64,000 nt of DNA, from NCBI GenBank assembly GCA_041300525.1, contig JBGLNJ010000001.1, positions 1,984,001 to 2,048,000 on the forward strand, written 5' to 3'. A program made the translations under genes and the position numbers. Shown here in pieces: positions 26,086-33,667 of this stretch. This DNA comes from JBGLNJ01 sp041300525 (lineage in GTDB: Bacteria; Chloroflexota; Anaerolineae; Fen-1058). Every line of letters begins with the position of its first letter. Within the stretch, counting starts at the first letter, position 1. The notes under the pieces are model-generated. The model had not been told where the DNA came from and did no database searches. It saw only the letters and a list, made by a program, of their open reading frames with translations.

Positions 26086-26391
26086 GTTCTCCACGGCAAG
26101 CGTGCCAAAGCGTTGTGGGTCAAGACGATTGTGCCCGCCTCGCTGGTCTATCTCATCTCGCCGGTTGATTTTGTGCCGGACGTTATCCCCGGCCTGGGCC
26201 AGCTCGACGATCTGGCTATCGTCGTCATCGGCGTCAAGCTGTTCATCGAATTGTGCCCGCCCGAGATCGTTCGCGAGCACATGCAGGAATTGCTGGGCGA
26301 GTCCAACTGGCGCGTGGAGCCGGACGAGCCAACATCTCCGCCGGCCCCGCAAATCATTGACGCGCCCTACGAGATCAAGAAAGATGAATAG
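26086..26391 (+). pseudogene. DUF1232 (YkvA-like) membrane protein, 5' truncated
   Basis: About 100 residues with the DUF1232 core SPVDFVPDVIPGLGQLDDL and a following hydrophobic helix (VVIGVKLFIELCPPE). The residues upstream of about ALWVKTIVPAS do not fit the family and no ribosome site or proper start is present, so the N-terminus is missing. It is fused to a radical SAM fragment. The stop codon TAG (26389-26391) lies inside an octamer hairpin array. Confidence 0.7.
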
Positions 26392-26450
26392 TCGGGTAGT
26401 CAAATAGTCGAATGGTTGCGCCGCTCGACTACCTGACTACGCGACTATTG
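26388..26450. repeat. Octamer repeat hairpin between convergent genes
   Basis: Units AATAGTCG, GGTAGTCA, AATAGTCG on the left (26388-26412) pair with the complementary arm 26426-26450 at 22 of 25 positions. The array contains the TAG stops of both flanking convergent genes (26389-26391 on plus, 26445-26447 on minus) and probably acts as their shared terminator. Confidence 0.75.
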
Positions 26451-27107
26451 GTTCCATACGCGCCACTCTCGAAATTCCGCAGTCACACTCTCGGCTTGGG
26501 CAGGCTTCCAGATCGCAGGCCCGATCTGCCCTTCAGTAGGGACGCCGTCCACCTCGAATGCAAACTCGTCGTTGACAAAGAATCGGCAGCGGTCGGCGCG
26601 GCACTCGACGCGCAAGAGATTTTCCGCCGCGCCGCGCCGGATGTGCGGCCACTGTTGCCATGTCACTCGCCAACGCCAGGCCCCGCCCGACACTTGCCCC
26701 ACGGCGATGTAACCATCCGCGCCGATGAGGAATGTCACGTACTCGTCCGGTGCGCGATACCGCACGATTATTCCATAGCCGGCATCATCCGGACCGCCAA
26801 GTCGCTTGGCGCGGACTTTGACCGAGTCGCCGAGCAACAGGTCGCCCGTGGCGTAAGCCACGCCGCCGGCTTGCTCTGCGTCGGCGCGCAAGATGAATCG
26901 CCTGCCATCCTCACCACCCGATGCGCCAGGGCCAAAGGTCCACGTTAGCTCGCGTGTTGCGAGGGGCGTGCCGGTGGCCGCGGGTCGCATGCCCAGCCAC
27001 GCCGCTGCCGCCAACCCGGCAACGATGACCAGCGTCAGCGATCCGACCATTGCGCGCCAGCGCCAGGTCGAAACCGGCGCGGCAGCGCGCTCTTGTGGTT
27101 TGTTCAC
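26445..27107 (-). CDS. Membrane-anchored concanavalin-like (DUF1080-type) protein
   Basis: About 220 residues. A GTG start at 27107 is chosen because AGGTG lies five bases upstream; an ATG at 27119 is also possible. One membrane helix (MVGSLTLVIVAGLAAAAWLG) anchors the protein, followed by a beta-sandwich domain with the DUF1080/LamG-like pattern (YGIIVRYRAPDEYVTFLIG; LLRVECRADRCRFFVNDE; IGPAIW). Such domains usually bind glycans or sit in glycoside hydrolases. It is extracytoplasmic by topology. It stands alone between the DUF1232 fragment and the deacetylase. Function unknown. Confidence 0.7.
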   Translation of the reverse strand: MNKPQERAAAPVSTWRWRAMVGSLTLVIVAGLAAAAWLGMRPAATGTPLATRELTWTFGPGASGGEDGRRFILRADAEQAGGVAYATGDLLLGDSVKVRAKRLGGPDDAGYGIIVRYRAPDEYVTFLIGADGYIAVGQVSGGAWRWRVTWQQWPHIRRGAAENLLRVECRADRCRFFVNDEFAFEVDGVPTEGQIGPAIWKPAQAESVTAEFREWRVWNQ

Positions 27108-27171
27108 GGCGCACCTCATTCGCAAGTATACCGCAAAAGCGCCCACGCGAAACGTGCCTCGCAGTGATTGC

Positions 27172-27200
27172 TTGACAGTTCACCTGGCCTGGGGTATTCT
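27172..27200 (+). promoter_or_regulatory. Promoter of the polysaccharide deacetylase gene
   Basis: TTGACA (27172-27177), 17-base spacer, TATTCT (27195-27200). Transcription would begin near 27207, only about six bases before the ATG at 27213, and no ribosome site is present, which points to a nearly leaderless mRNA. Confidence 0.6.
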
Positions 27201-27212
27201 TGCCCTACTTCC

Positions 27213-28298
27213 ATGAACGAGAACAAGTTGCCCCATTCTTATCCGTGGCGATGGCTTATCAAGGCGATGGTCATTCCCGTCACCATCGCCCTGGTAACGG
27301 CTTTCCAGGTCAGCCCGGTCGCGGCGCCTTCGTTCGTGTCGGGGATGGCGACGCCCCTGGTTTCGTTCTCAGTGATTGATTTTCCCACGCGTTCGCCGGA
27401 TCCAACGGCGACCTATGGAACGCCCACGCCGCTTCCCACACAGATGCCGCTGCCCACGGCGACGGAAACTCTTGTCCCGCCAACGCCTACCTCCACCCAT
27501 ACACCGACGCCTTCTCCAACGCCAACGGTTCGCCCTACGCCCACGCTGGCGTTTGCGCGACCGATCTCTGTGCCACTTTCAGCGCCGACCCCCAATGACG
27601 CCAGGCGCGTTGCCAGCGTGCCGATTTTGATGTATCACTATATCTCCGTTCCGCCGCCCGGTTCCGACCGTTACAGGCTGGCGCTCTCCGTCACCCCGGC
27701 GAATTTTGACGCGCAGATGGCTTTTCTGAAGCAAGCCGGCTATCATGCCATCACGTTGTATGATCTGTATGCCTATCTGGCGCAAGGCAAATCGCTGCCC
27801 GACAAGCCCATCGTCTTGACTTTTGATGATGGCTACGCGGATGCGTTCACACAAGCGATGCCGATTTTGCGCAAGCACGGGTTCGTGGGAATGTTCTTTG
27901 TGTTGACGGGGCCGGCTGACCGAGGCGGGGCAGGGGGATACTTGACTTGGGAGCAGATGGCGGCGATGAGCGCGGCGGGGATGGACATTGAGCTGCACAG
28001 CCGTGAGCATGTTGACCTGCGCAATCGCCCGAATGATTTTCTGATCCACCAGATTGCCGGAGCAAAAGAGTCCCTCGAAGCTCACCTCAACCGGCCGGTG
28101 CGATGGTTTGCCTATCCTTCCGGGCGCTACGATGCTGCCGTCGTGCGGGTGCTGAAATCGGATGGGTTCTGGGGCGCAGTGACGACCAAGCCGGGCCGGA
28201 CACACGCGACCTCAGGGTCGTTTGACTTGCAGCGCGTTCGGATTGACGGATCGTACACGCTGAACACCTTTGTCAAGCTCGTGACTGAAAGCCCCTGA
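27213..28298 (+). CDS. Polysaccharide deacetylase family protein
   Basis: 361 residues. A signal anchor helix (about 14-35) and a Pro/Thr linker (about 60-115) precede a NodB-homology domain: PILMYHYI, the catalytic and metal region LTFDDGYADAF with the Asp pair, the zinc histidines in ELHSREHVDL, and WFAYPSGRYD. It would remove N-acetyl groups from a surface or environmental polysaccharide outside the membrane. The start at 27213 is favoured by the promoter directly upstream. The C-terminus abuts a moaA remnant on the opposite strand and could be slightly shortened. Confidence 0.88.
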   Translation: MNENKLPHSYPWRWLIKAMVIPVTIALVTAFQVSPVAAPSFVSGMATPLVSFSVIDFPTRSPDPTATYGTPTPLPTQMPLPTATETLVPPTPTSTHTPTPSPTPTVRPTPTLAFARPISVPLSAPTPNDARRVASVPILMYHYISVPPPGSDRYRLALSVTPANFDAQMAFLKQAGYHAITLYDLYAYLAQGKSLPDKPIVLTFDDGYADAFTQAMPILRKHGFVGMFFVLTGPADRGGAGGYLTWEQMAAMSAAGMDIELHSREHVDLRNRPNDFLIHQIAGAKESLEAHLNRPVRWFAYPSGRYDAAVVRVLKSDGFWGAVTTKPGRTHATSGSFDLQRVRIDGSYTLNTFVKLVTESP

Positions 28299-28305
28299 GT
28301 TCCCT

Positions 28306-28507
28306 CGCCGATCTGGGACATCACATACTGCAACGGAATGACATTTTCCGGCAACCCATGTCCCCAGGGCTTGCGGTAGATGAATTCACTCATCTGCTGC
28401 TTGATCGCTTCATACGCTGCTTCGCCTCGCAGCAATGGGCGCAGGTCGCCTTTATCATCACACAGCATGCACAGGCGCAGCCCGTTGGTCGTCATCCTGA
28501 TCTTGTG
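28306..28507 (-). pseudogene. moaA C-terminal remnant
   Basis: On the minus strand about 66 codons match the end of GTP 3',8-cyclase MoaA: IRMTTNGLRLCML, DDKGDLRPLLRG, then RKPWGHGL and the closing MSQIG. The conserved CN just before IRMTTNG is replaced by a stop and His, and after MSQIG the frame runs into the deacetylase antisense. Only the last fifth of the gene remains. Molybdenum cofactor synthesis is not otherwise visible in the window. Confidence 0.7.
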
Positions 28508-28528
28508 TCAGCCTGGGTACCCATTGAA

Positions 28529-28669
28529 TCAAGCATCCTCGTCGTAAAAGTCAACGAACGCGCGTGTTGTTTCTTCGGCCAGGCGTTCGTCGGGCAGGGT
28601 GTTTCCAAGATGCTTGTTGGCTATCGGCGTGTCTTCGTAACACACAGACGGGCAGGGCGATGTTGGCGC
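28529..28669 (-). pseudogene. Short C-terminal gene fragment of unknown family
   Basis: An open frame of about 46 codons between stops reads CYEDTPIANKHLGNTLPDE and ends with FVDFYDEDA. Its composition looks like the end of a real protein (balanced acidic residues, no simple repeats), but there is no start or ribosome site and I do not recognise the family. It is followed in its upstream direction by a hairpin terminator, so it seems to be a leftover. Confidence 0.4.
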
Positions 28670-28679
28670 TTAACGCAAA

Positions 28680-28711
28680 CGCCCCGGCCAGGAATCTCCC
28701 TGACCGGGGCG
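28680..28711. terminator. GC-rich hairpin near tRNA-Gly
   Basis: CGCCCCGGCCAGG (28680-28692) pairs with CCTGACCGGGGCG (28699-28711) with one mismatch. It lies 56 bases downstream of the tRNA on the minus strand and is likely its terminator, although no T run follows. Confidence 0.55.
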
Positions 28712-28766
28712 ATGTGTGCTGTACTCGCCTGCCGGGTACACCACTGCGAAACCAGGTGATACAAGA

Positions 28767-28837
28767 GCGGGTGACGGGATTCGAACCCGCGACTCACTGC
28801 TTGGGAAGCAGTTGCGCTACCACTGCGCTACACCCGC
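28767..28837 (-). tRNA. tRNA-Gly(CCC)
   Basis: Full cloverleaf on the minus strand, 71 bases: acceptor GCGGGTG/CACCCGC, D arm GCGC...GCGC, anticodon stem ACTGC/GCAGT with loop TTCCCAA (anticodon CCC), T arm GCGGG-TTCGAAT-CCCGT. CCA is not encoded. It reads GGG glycine codons. Confidence 0.95.
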
Positions 28838-28929
28838 GTCTGGCACGATTCTAGCATGGTCTTGACGCTTCGTCAAATTCCCGATGCGCAAAAGGAAACG
28901 GCTTTCCTCCTTCAATCCCACACGCAATC

Positions 28930-28958
28930 TTGACAAGTTCTTCACAATTTGCTGCTAT
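28930..28958 (+). promoter_or_regulatory. Putative promoter of the Met-rich exported protein gene
   Basis: TTGACA (28930-28935), 17-base spacer, TGCTAT (28953-28958). Leader of about 50 bases to the ATG at 29016. Confidence 0.5.
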
Positions 28959-29015
28959 CATGGAGTCAAGATCATAGAGCGGGTATCCCGATGCCAGCCT
29001 CTTGAGGAGAAGAAA

Positions 29016-29633
29016 ATGAAAAAGTGGATTCTGATTACGGCAGCAGTGATGTTAGCGGTGGGATTGGTTTTGGGCAGCGCGTTCGCAGCGTTGGCGCAGG
29101 GCGGCACGCCGCCGACGCCGTTCAGCGGCCCCGGCGCGCGAATGGGGCGCGGCATGATGGGCTGGGGCCAAGCCAAGCCATTCACTGGCACGACGCCGTA
29201 TGGCCCTGGCATGATGGGCGCGTGGGGCGGCCCGATGTCCGACATGCACACAGAGATTGGGACCGCCGTCGCCAAAGAGCTTGGACTGACCTACGATCAA
29301 CTTCAGGCTGAACTCTCCACCAAGACCTTGGATCAACTGGCGCAGGAAAAAGACGTCAAGCTGGAAAAGCTGCAAGAGGTTGCCCAGTCCGCGTGGAAAG
29401 CTGAGATCAACGAGTTGGTCGAAAGCGGCAAGCTGACGCGCGAGCAGGCCGACTGGATGATCCAGCGCATGGACGCAGCCGGCTTGGGCATGATGTTCGG
29501 CCAAGGACGCGGCTTGGAGCCATGTGGGCGCGGCGGCGCGTTCGGCGGGCCGCAGGGCCAGAGCGATCCGCAGGGATTGGGCCCACGCGGCGGACGTGGT
29601 CGCGGGCCGGGCAGGATGGGCCGCTGGGGCTAG
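29016..29633 (+). CDS. Exported Met/Gly-rich DUF2680-like protein
   Basis: 205 residues from an ATG with GAGGAG upstream. Cleavable signal peptide (1-25, ALAQ end), then a Gly/Met-rich segment with repeated GMMG words (MGRGMMGWG, GPGMMGAWGG). A helical domain (about 80-155) follows, resembling DUF2680 proteins (LGLTYDQLQAEL, then LEKLQEVAQSAWKAEINELV and KLTREQADWMI), then a Gly/Arg-rich tail. Similar helical proteins are periplasmic stress or metal-binding proteins. Adjacent to a two-component system whose sensor carries the same Met/Gly words, so it may be its target or partner. Copper or silver binding is only inferred from Met richness. Confidence 0.75.
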   Translation: MKKWILITAAVMLAVGLVLGSAFAALAQGGTPPTPFSGPGARMGRGMMGWGQAKPFTGTTPYGPGMMGAWGGPMSDMHTEIGTAVAKELGLTYDQLQAELSTKTLDQLAQEKDVKLEKLQEVAQSAWKAEINELVESGKLTREQADWMIQRMDAAGLGMMFGQGRGLEPCGRGGAFGGPQGQSDPQGLGPRGGRGRGPGRMGRWG

Positions 29634-29655
29634 TCGCAATGCAATCTATCGCGCC

Positions 29656-29690
29656 AATGTGCGACGCACCAGAGAGGTGCGTCGCACATT
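29656..29690 (+). terminator. Intrinsic terminator after the Met-rich protein gene
   Basis: AATGTGCGACGCACC (29656-29670), loop AGAGA, and the perfect complement 29676-29690, followed by TATTT. A 15-bp stem. Confidence 0.8.
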
Positions 29691-29693
29691 TAT

Positions 29694-29722
29694 TTGACAC
29701 ATCGGCGCGATTGCGCTAAGCT
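29694..29722 (+). promoter_or_regulatory. Promoter of the two-component operon
   Basis: TTGACA (29694-29699), 17-base spacer, TAAGCT (29717-29722). The ATG of the response regulator is at 29729, seven bases after the -10 element, and no ribosome site exists, so the mRNA is predicted to be leaderless. Confidence 0.6.
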
Positions 29723-29728
29723 AATGAC

Positions 29729-30412
29729 ATGGCACAAAAGATTCTCGTCATAGACGACGAACGTGAAATCGTCAAGCTCGTGCGTGCGTACCTGGAACAG
29801 GCCGGCTTTCGCGTGGTGACGGCTGCCGATGGCCAGGAGGGTCTGACGGTCTTTCGTCACGAAAAGCCTGACTTGGTGGTACTCGATCTGAGCCTGCCAC
29901 GGATTGATGGGTTGGACGTGTGCCGGACGATCCGGCGCGAGTCGGACACGCCCGTCATCATGCTCACCGCGCGCGTCGAAGAACAAGACCGGCTCATCGG
30001 GCTGGAATTGGGCGCGGACGATTACATCGTCAAGCCGTTCTCGCCGCGCGAAGTCGTGGCTCGCGTCCGCACCGTGCTGCGCCGCGTCAGCCCTGCGCCC
30101 TCCACGCCGGAAACCATCACCGCCGCCGATGTGACGCTCGACCTGGCGCGGCACACTGCCGCCATCGCGGGGCAGCCGGTTGATCTGACGCCGACCGAGT
30201 TTGCGTTGTTGCGTGCGATGGTCAGCCAGCCGGGCCGCGCCTTTTCGCGGATGGAGCTTTTGGACGCGGCGCAAGGCGAAGCGTACGAAGGCTATGAGCG
30301 CACGATTGACACTCACATCAAGAATTTGCGCGCCAAGATCGAGCCGGACCCCAAGTCCCCCGTTCATATCATCACGGTCTATGGAGTGGGGTACAAGTTC
30401 GCTGAGGACTGA
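29729..30412 (+). CDS. OmpR-family response regulator
   Basis: 227 residues. Receiver domain (1-118) with acidic pocket Asp9-Asp10, phospho-acceptor Asp53 (LVVLDLSLP), and the conserved Lys in IVKPFSPRE. The C-terminal winged-helix DNA-binding domain (about 130-225) shows LTPTEFALLRAMVS and YEGYERTIDTHIKNLRAK, ending VYGVGYKFAED. Activated by the histidine kinase encoded next. Stop codon TGA is the first triplet of an octamer hairpin. Probable targets are its own region and the Met-rich exported protein upstream. Confidence 0.93.
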   Translation: MAQKILVIDDEREIVKLVRAYLEQAGFRVVTAADGQEGLTVFRHEKPDLVVLDLSLPRIDGLDVCRTIRRESDTPVIMLTARVEEQDRLIGLELGADDYIVKPFSPREVVARVRTVLRRVSPAPSTPETITAADVTLDLARHTAAIAGQPVDLTPTEFALLRAMVSQPGRAFSRMELLDAAQGEAYEGYERTIDTHIKNLRAKIEPDPKSPVHIITVYGVGYKFAED

Positions 30413-30445
30413 CAAGGTGACATGGATCACTCTGTCATCTTGTCA
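30410..30445 (+). repeat. Octamer hairpin between response regulator and kinase genes
   Basis: TGACAAGGTGACA (30410-30422) pairs with TGTCATCTTGTCA (30433-30445). It begins with the stop codon of the regulator gene and ends just before the AGGAGG of the kinase gene. It shares the TGACAAGG unit with the arrays in the kor operon. Confidence 0.7.
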
Positions 30446-30454
30446 GGAGGAAAA

Positions 30455-31840
30455 ATGCGACTGAGCCTCTTCTGGAAAATCATGGCTGCTTTTGCCCTTG
30501 TGCTTGCTGTGGGCGTGGGCGGCATCACGCTCATCGCGAGGCAGACGACGACGAGCGAGTTCCAATACTACATGTTCGGCGGCGGGGTCGGCCTCGATCA
30601 AGTTGCCGCACAACTGGCCGACTATTACGCGCTGAACGGAACGTGGGACGGCGTCGGGACATTCTTCGAAGAAAGCGGGATGATGGGCGGGCGAGGCATG
30701 ATGCGCGGCTATGGACCCGGCCGCCGCATCACCCTCGCAGATGCGCTGGGCAACGTTGTAGCCGACTCGACCGGCGCGGCGGGCGGGCAGTTGCCCGCCA
30801 ATCAACTGTCGCGCGGCGTTCCGATTACGGTGAGAGGCCAGCGCGTGGGGACATTGCTCGCATCGGGCGCCAGCGGTCTTCAGCCAATGGGCGGCATGAT
30901 GGGCGCACCCGAGCAAGCGTTCCTCGACCGCGTCAACCGCGCCGTGTTGCTGGCAGGCTTGGCCGCCGGAGCCTTGGCGTTGCTACTGGGGTTCGTCGTC
31001 TTTCGTGGCATCACCGCGCCGTTGAGCCGGTTGACATACGCGGCGCGCGCCGTAGCCACGGGCGACCTTACGCAGCGTGTCCAAATCCACAGCCGTGACG
31101 AGATCGCCGATCTGGGATCAGCGTTCAACTCGATGGCCGAAACCTTGCAGCGCGGCGAACAACTCAGGCGCGAAATGACGGCCGACATTGCGCACGAACT
31201 GCGTACGCCGCTCTCCGTCATCCAGGGCAGCCTCGAAGCGGTGCTCGACGGCGTGTATCCCGCCGATGCCGAGCACATCCAGCCTGCGCTCGACCAGGCA
31301 CAACTCTTGGCGCGACTGGTGGAGGATTTGCGCACGCTGGCGCTGGCCGAAGCGGGACAACTCTCGCTCGATCGCCAGCCGACCGACGCTGTGAAATTGG
31401 TCAAGCGCGTCGTCGCCTCGTTCGAGCCTCAGGCCGCTGACAAGCGCGTGACGCTCGTGGTGGACACGCCGCCTGCGCTCCCGCGCGTCCAGGCCGATGG
31501 TCAACGCATCGCGCAAGTGCTCACCAATCTTTTGGGGAACGCCTTGCGATACACGCCGGAGAACGGGCGAGTGGATGTTCAACTACGAGCGGAGGCCAGG
31601 TCGGTCCTCATCACCGTCGCCGATACAGGTCCTGGCATTTCCGCCGGCGACCTGCCGCACGTCTTTGATCGCTTTTACCGCGCGGACAAGAGCCGCGCAC
31701 GCGACCCGAGCAACGGGGGCGGCAGTGGATTGGGGTTGGCGATTGCGCGCAGTATCGTGACCGCGCACGGCGGGCGCATCTGGGCTGAAAGCAAAACCGG
31801 ACAGGGAACGGCTCTCGCGTTCACCTTGCCGGTTGGTTGA
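30455..31840 (+). CDS. Sensor histidine kinase with Met/Gly-rich sensor segment
   Basis: 461 residues from an ATG behind AGGAGG. Two membrane helices (about 8-28 and 165-185) flank an outside domain that contains Met/Gly runs (SGMMGGRGMMRGYGPG and PMGGMMGAP). HAMP domain (about 186-235), HisKA with His247 (DIAHELRTPLS), then HATPase_c with N box LTNLLGNALRYTP, G1 ADTGPGIS, and G2 GGGSGLGLAIA. It phosphorylates the regulator encoded upstream. The Met-rich sensor resembles the neighbouring exported protein, which suggests sensing of a soft metal or of that protein. Ends at a strong terminator shared with the lipid kinase. Confidence 0.92.
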   Translation: MRLSLFWKIMAAFALVLAVGVGGITLIARQTTTSEFQYYMFGGGVGLDQVAAQLADYYALNGTWDGVGTFFEESGMMGGRGMMRGYGPGRRITLADALGNVVADSTGAAGGQLPANQLSRGVPITVRGQRVGTLLASGASGLQPMGGMMGAPEQAFLDRVNRAVLLAGLAAGALALLLGFVVFRGITAPLSRLTYAARAVATGDLTQRVQIHSRDEIADLGSAFNSMAETLQRGEQLRREMTADIAHELRTPLSVIQGSLEAVLDGVYPADAEHIQPALDQAQLLARLVEDLRTLALAEAGQLSLDRQPTDAVKLVKRVVASFEPQAADKRVTLVVDTPPALPRVQADGQRIAQVLTNLLGNALRYTPENGRVDVQLRAEARSVLITVADTGPGISAGDLPHVFDRFYRADKSRARDPSNGGGSGLGLAIARSIVTAHGGRIWAESKTGQGTALAFTLPVG

Positions 31841-31844
31841 ATTG

Positions 31845-31875
31845 CCATCCCGAAAGCTATCAGCTTTCGGGATGG
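31845..31875. terminator. Bidirectional terminator
   Basis: CCATCCCGAAAGCT (31845-31858), loop ATC, perfect complement 31862-31875. A 14-bp stem between convergent genes (histidine kinase and lipid kinase). The word CCCGAAAG also occurs in the nested repeat near 22.9 kb. Confidence 0.75.
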
Positions 31876-31892
31876 TATGATGGGCTGATACC

Positions 31893-32810
31893 TCACACCA
31901 ACACCTGCAACGCGCGCGGCAAAATCTTGAACGTCGCCGGCGCTTCGCCAAACAAATCTCCCTCGGCCTGCATGAACATCTGACCGTCCGCCTCGACTGT
32001 CACTTCGCGCCCAGTGTATTCTTTCACTTTGGGATGGGTCAGGTGCGTGCCGTTGTAGACGCGCGGCACCGTCGCCAGGAATTCGAGCTTGCCCCAATCG
32101 CCCAGCGTGATGATGTGGAACAGGCCGTCGTCCGTTTTAGAGTTCGGGCTGATGCGCATTCCGCCGCCAAAGTAAAATGCATTGGCGACGATGACCGAGT
32201 TCAACACCTCGTCGTGCGCCTGCCCGTCGAGCGTCCAATGCACGCGCTTGTTGCGATAGGAAAACAACGTGGCAACCAAACTGGAGAGGTATGGGATCGT
32301 CCCGCCGAGCGCCTTGCTGGAACGATTCACCCGGTCGCACACCTCGCCGTCAAAGCCCAGTCCCGCCACATTGATAAAGTAGCGCGTATTCGTCCCTTCG
32401 CCCAACTTGCAGTTGATCTGCCCCATGTCGAACCAGCGCGGCTCGGCTTTGAGCAAGCGCAGCGCCGCGTCGAGCGGGTCGCGCGGCAAGCCGATGCCGC
32501 GCCCAAAGTCGGAGCCGGTGCCGCCGGGGATGAGGCCCAGCCTCACGTCGGGATCGGTCCGGCCATCCGTCATCAGCCCGTTGATGACTTCGTTGAGTGT
32601 GCCGTCACCGCCGACGGACACAATCGTCCGGTAGCCGGCGGCCACAGCATCGCGCGCGAGCTGCGTGGCGTGCCCCGGCTCGCGCGTGAACCCAACGTCA
32701 AACTGTGTGCCTTCGATGCGCAGCCGATCCTCGATCCCGGCCCACCGCTGGCCGGTCTTGCCGTTGCTGGAAGCGGGATTCACGATGAGAAACATTTCTG
32801 AGCGTGACAT
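31893..32810 (-). CDS. Diacylglycerol kinase family lipid kinase (YegS/BmrU-like)
   Basis: 305 residues. The DAGK catalytic domain begins with MFLIVNPASSNGKTG and holds the nucleotide motif VSVGGDGTLNEVINGL and GLIPGGTGSDFGRGIG; the C-terminal sandwich domain has NVAGLGFDGEV and NAFYFGGGMRISP. It phosphorylates a lipid with a free hydroxyl (diacylglycerol, undecaprenol or sphingosine-like) at the cytoplasmic face of the membrane. GGAGGAT before the ATG supports the start. Monocistronic by context. Confidence 0.92.
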   Translation of the reverse strand: MSRSEMFLIVNPASSNGKTGQRWAGIEDRLRIEGTQFDVGFTREPGHATQLARDAVAAGYRTIVSVGGDGTLNEVINGLMTDGRTDPDVRLGLIPGGTGSDFGRGIGLPRDPLDAALRLLKAEPRWFDMGQINCKLGEGTNTRYFINVAGLGFDGEVCDRVNRSSKALGGTIPYLSSLVATLFSYRNKRVHWTLDGQAHDEVLNSVIVANAFYFGGGMRISPNSKTDDGLFHIITLGDWGKLEFLATVPRVYNGTHLTHPKVKEYTGREVTVEADGQMFMQAEGDLFGEAPATFKILPRALQVLV

Positions 32811-32913
32811 GGGTCATCCTCCGTAGCACAAAGTGATGCAGACTCAAAGAATTATACTGTTGATTTCAGACATCTGCTCAGCGCCCTTGCAAGAGTGCAT
32901 CCTGCGTCTTGTG

Positions 32914-33612
32914 CTATGTCCCCGTTTCGTTCTGCAAGATGCGGCGCAAGATCGCCACGGCGCTCGCATACGTCGCGTCCATGCCAAAGTAACTGAGGCT
33001 CTTGGACAGCAATTCTTGTCGGCGGCTGTACGGCGTGTCCGACGCATAGTGCAAAAACCCCAGGTCGTAGCGCGCCAGCAGGAACAGGTTCACGATCTCA
33101 TCCATCGGGTGACGCTTGGGCGCCAGGTCTTCGTACACGGCGCTGAGATACGGCCCGGCCTCCATCTCGATGTCGGTGTACCCTTCGGTGTAAAACACGT
33201 GCATAAAGGCGCGGTTTTGCAGAAACGTGCCACGCACCGCGACGGCCTTTTGATTATCGAACACCGTGCCATAGCGCAGGTAGGGCGCAACGTCGCTCGC
33301 CGTAAAGCAATTGTGAAACAGGTACGTGTTGCGCGACTGTTGATCGTAGACAATGTTGGGGATCATTACGTCTCCGATGCGGCCATTCAACGTGGCCGCT
33401 TTGCCCATCACGTACACGCCGCACAGGCCCGCGACACACGCCGCCACTTCGGTCAAGATATTGTAGGCCGCCGCGCCCAGGGGATAATCAATGTTCACGA
33501 TCACGGCGGGACTATTCTTGAGCCGCTCGACATCGGAGACGCACAGGCGCGAATCAAACTGGGCCGGGTCCAGACGGTTCAGCTCGAACACCTGGACATC
33601 CACATCCAGGTA
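32914..33612 (-). pseudogene. Phosphorylase-like protein, 5' truncated
   Basis: About 230 residues. The part GKAATLNGRIGDVMIPN and the later DIEMEAGPYLSAVYE recall nucleoside phosphorylase-type proteins, where an EMEA-like motif binds the nucleoside. The frame is open upstream only to a stop at 33622, inside a pair of hairpin repeats, and no start with a ribosome site is present. The natural N-terminus is therefore lost. It ends about 70 bases from the truncated type ISP gene on the same strand. Family assignment tentative. Confidence 0.5.
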
Positions 33613-33614
33613 CG

Positions 33615-33654
33615 GTCGGCTTCAGCCGACTCGGCCAGGGCGATTTATCGCCCT
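33615..33654. repeat. Tandem palindromes at a gene-fragment junction
   Basis: GTCGGCT-TC-AGCCGAC (33615-33630) and AGGGCGAT-TT-ATCGCCCT (33637-33654) lie six bases apart, exactly between two truncated genes. The arrangement resembles REP-type elements and may mark the break. Confidence 0.65.
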
Positions 33655-33667
33655 TTGCACTTTCAGC

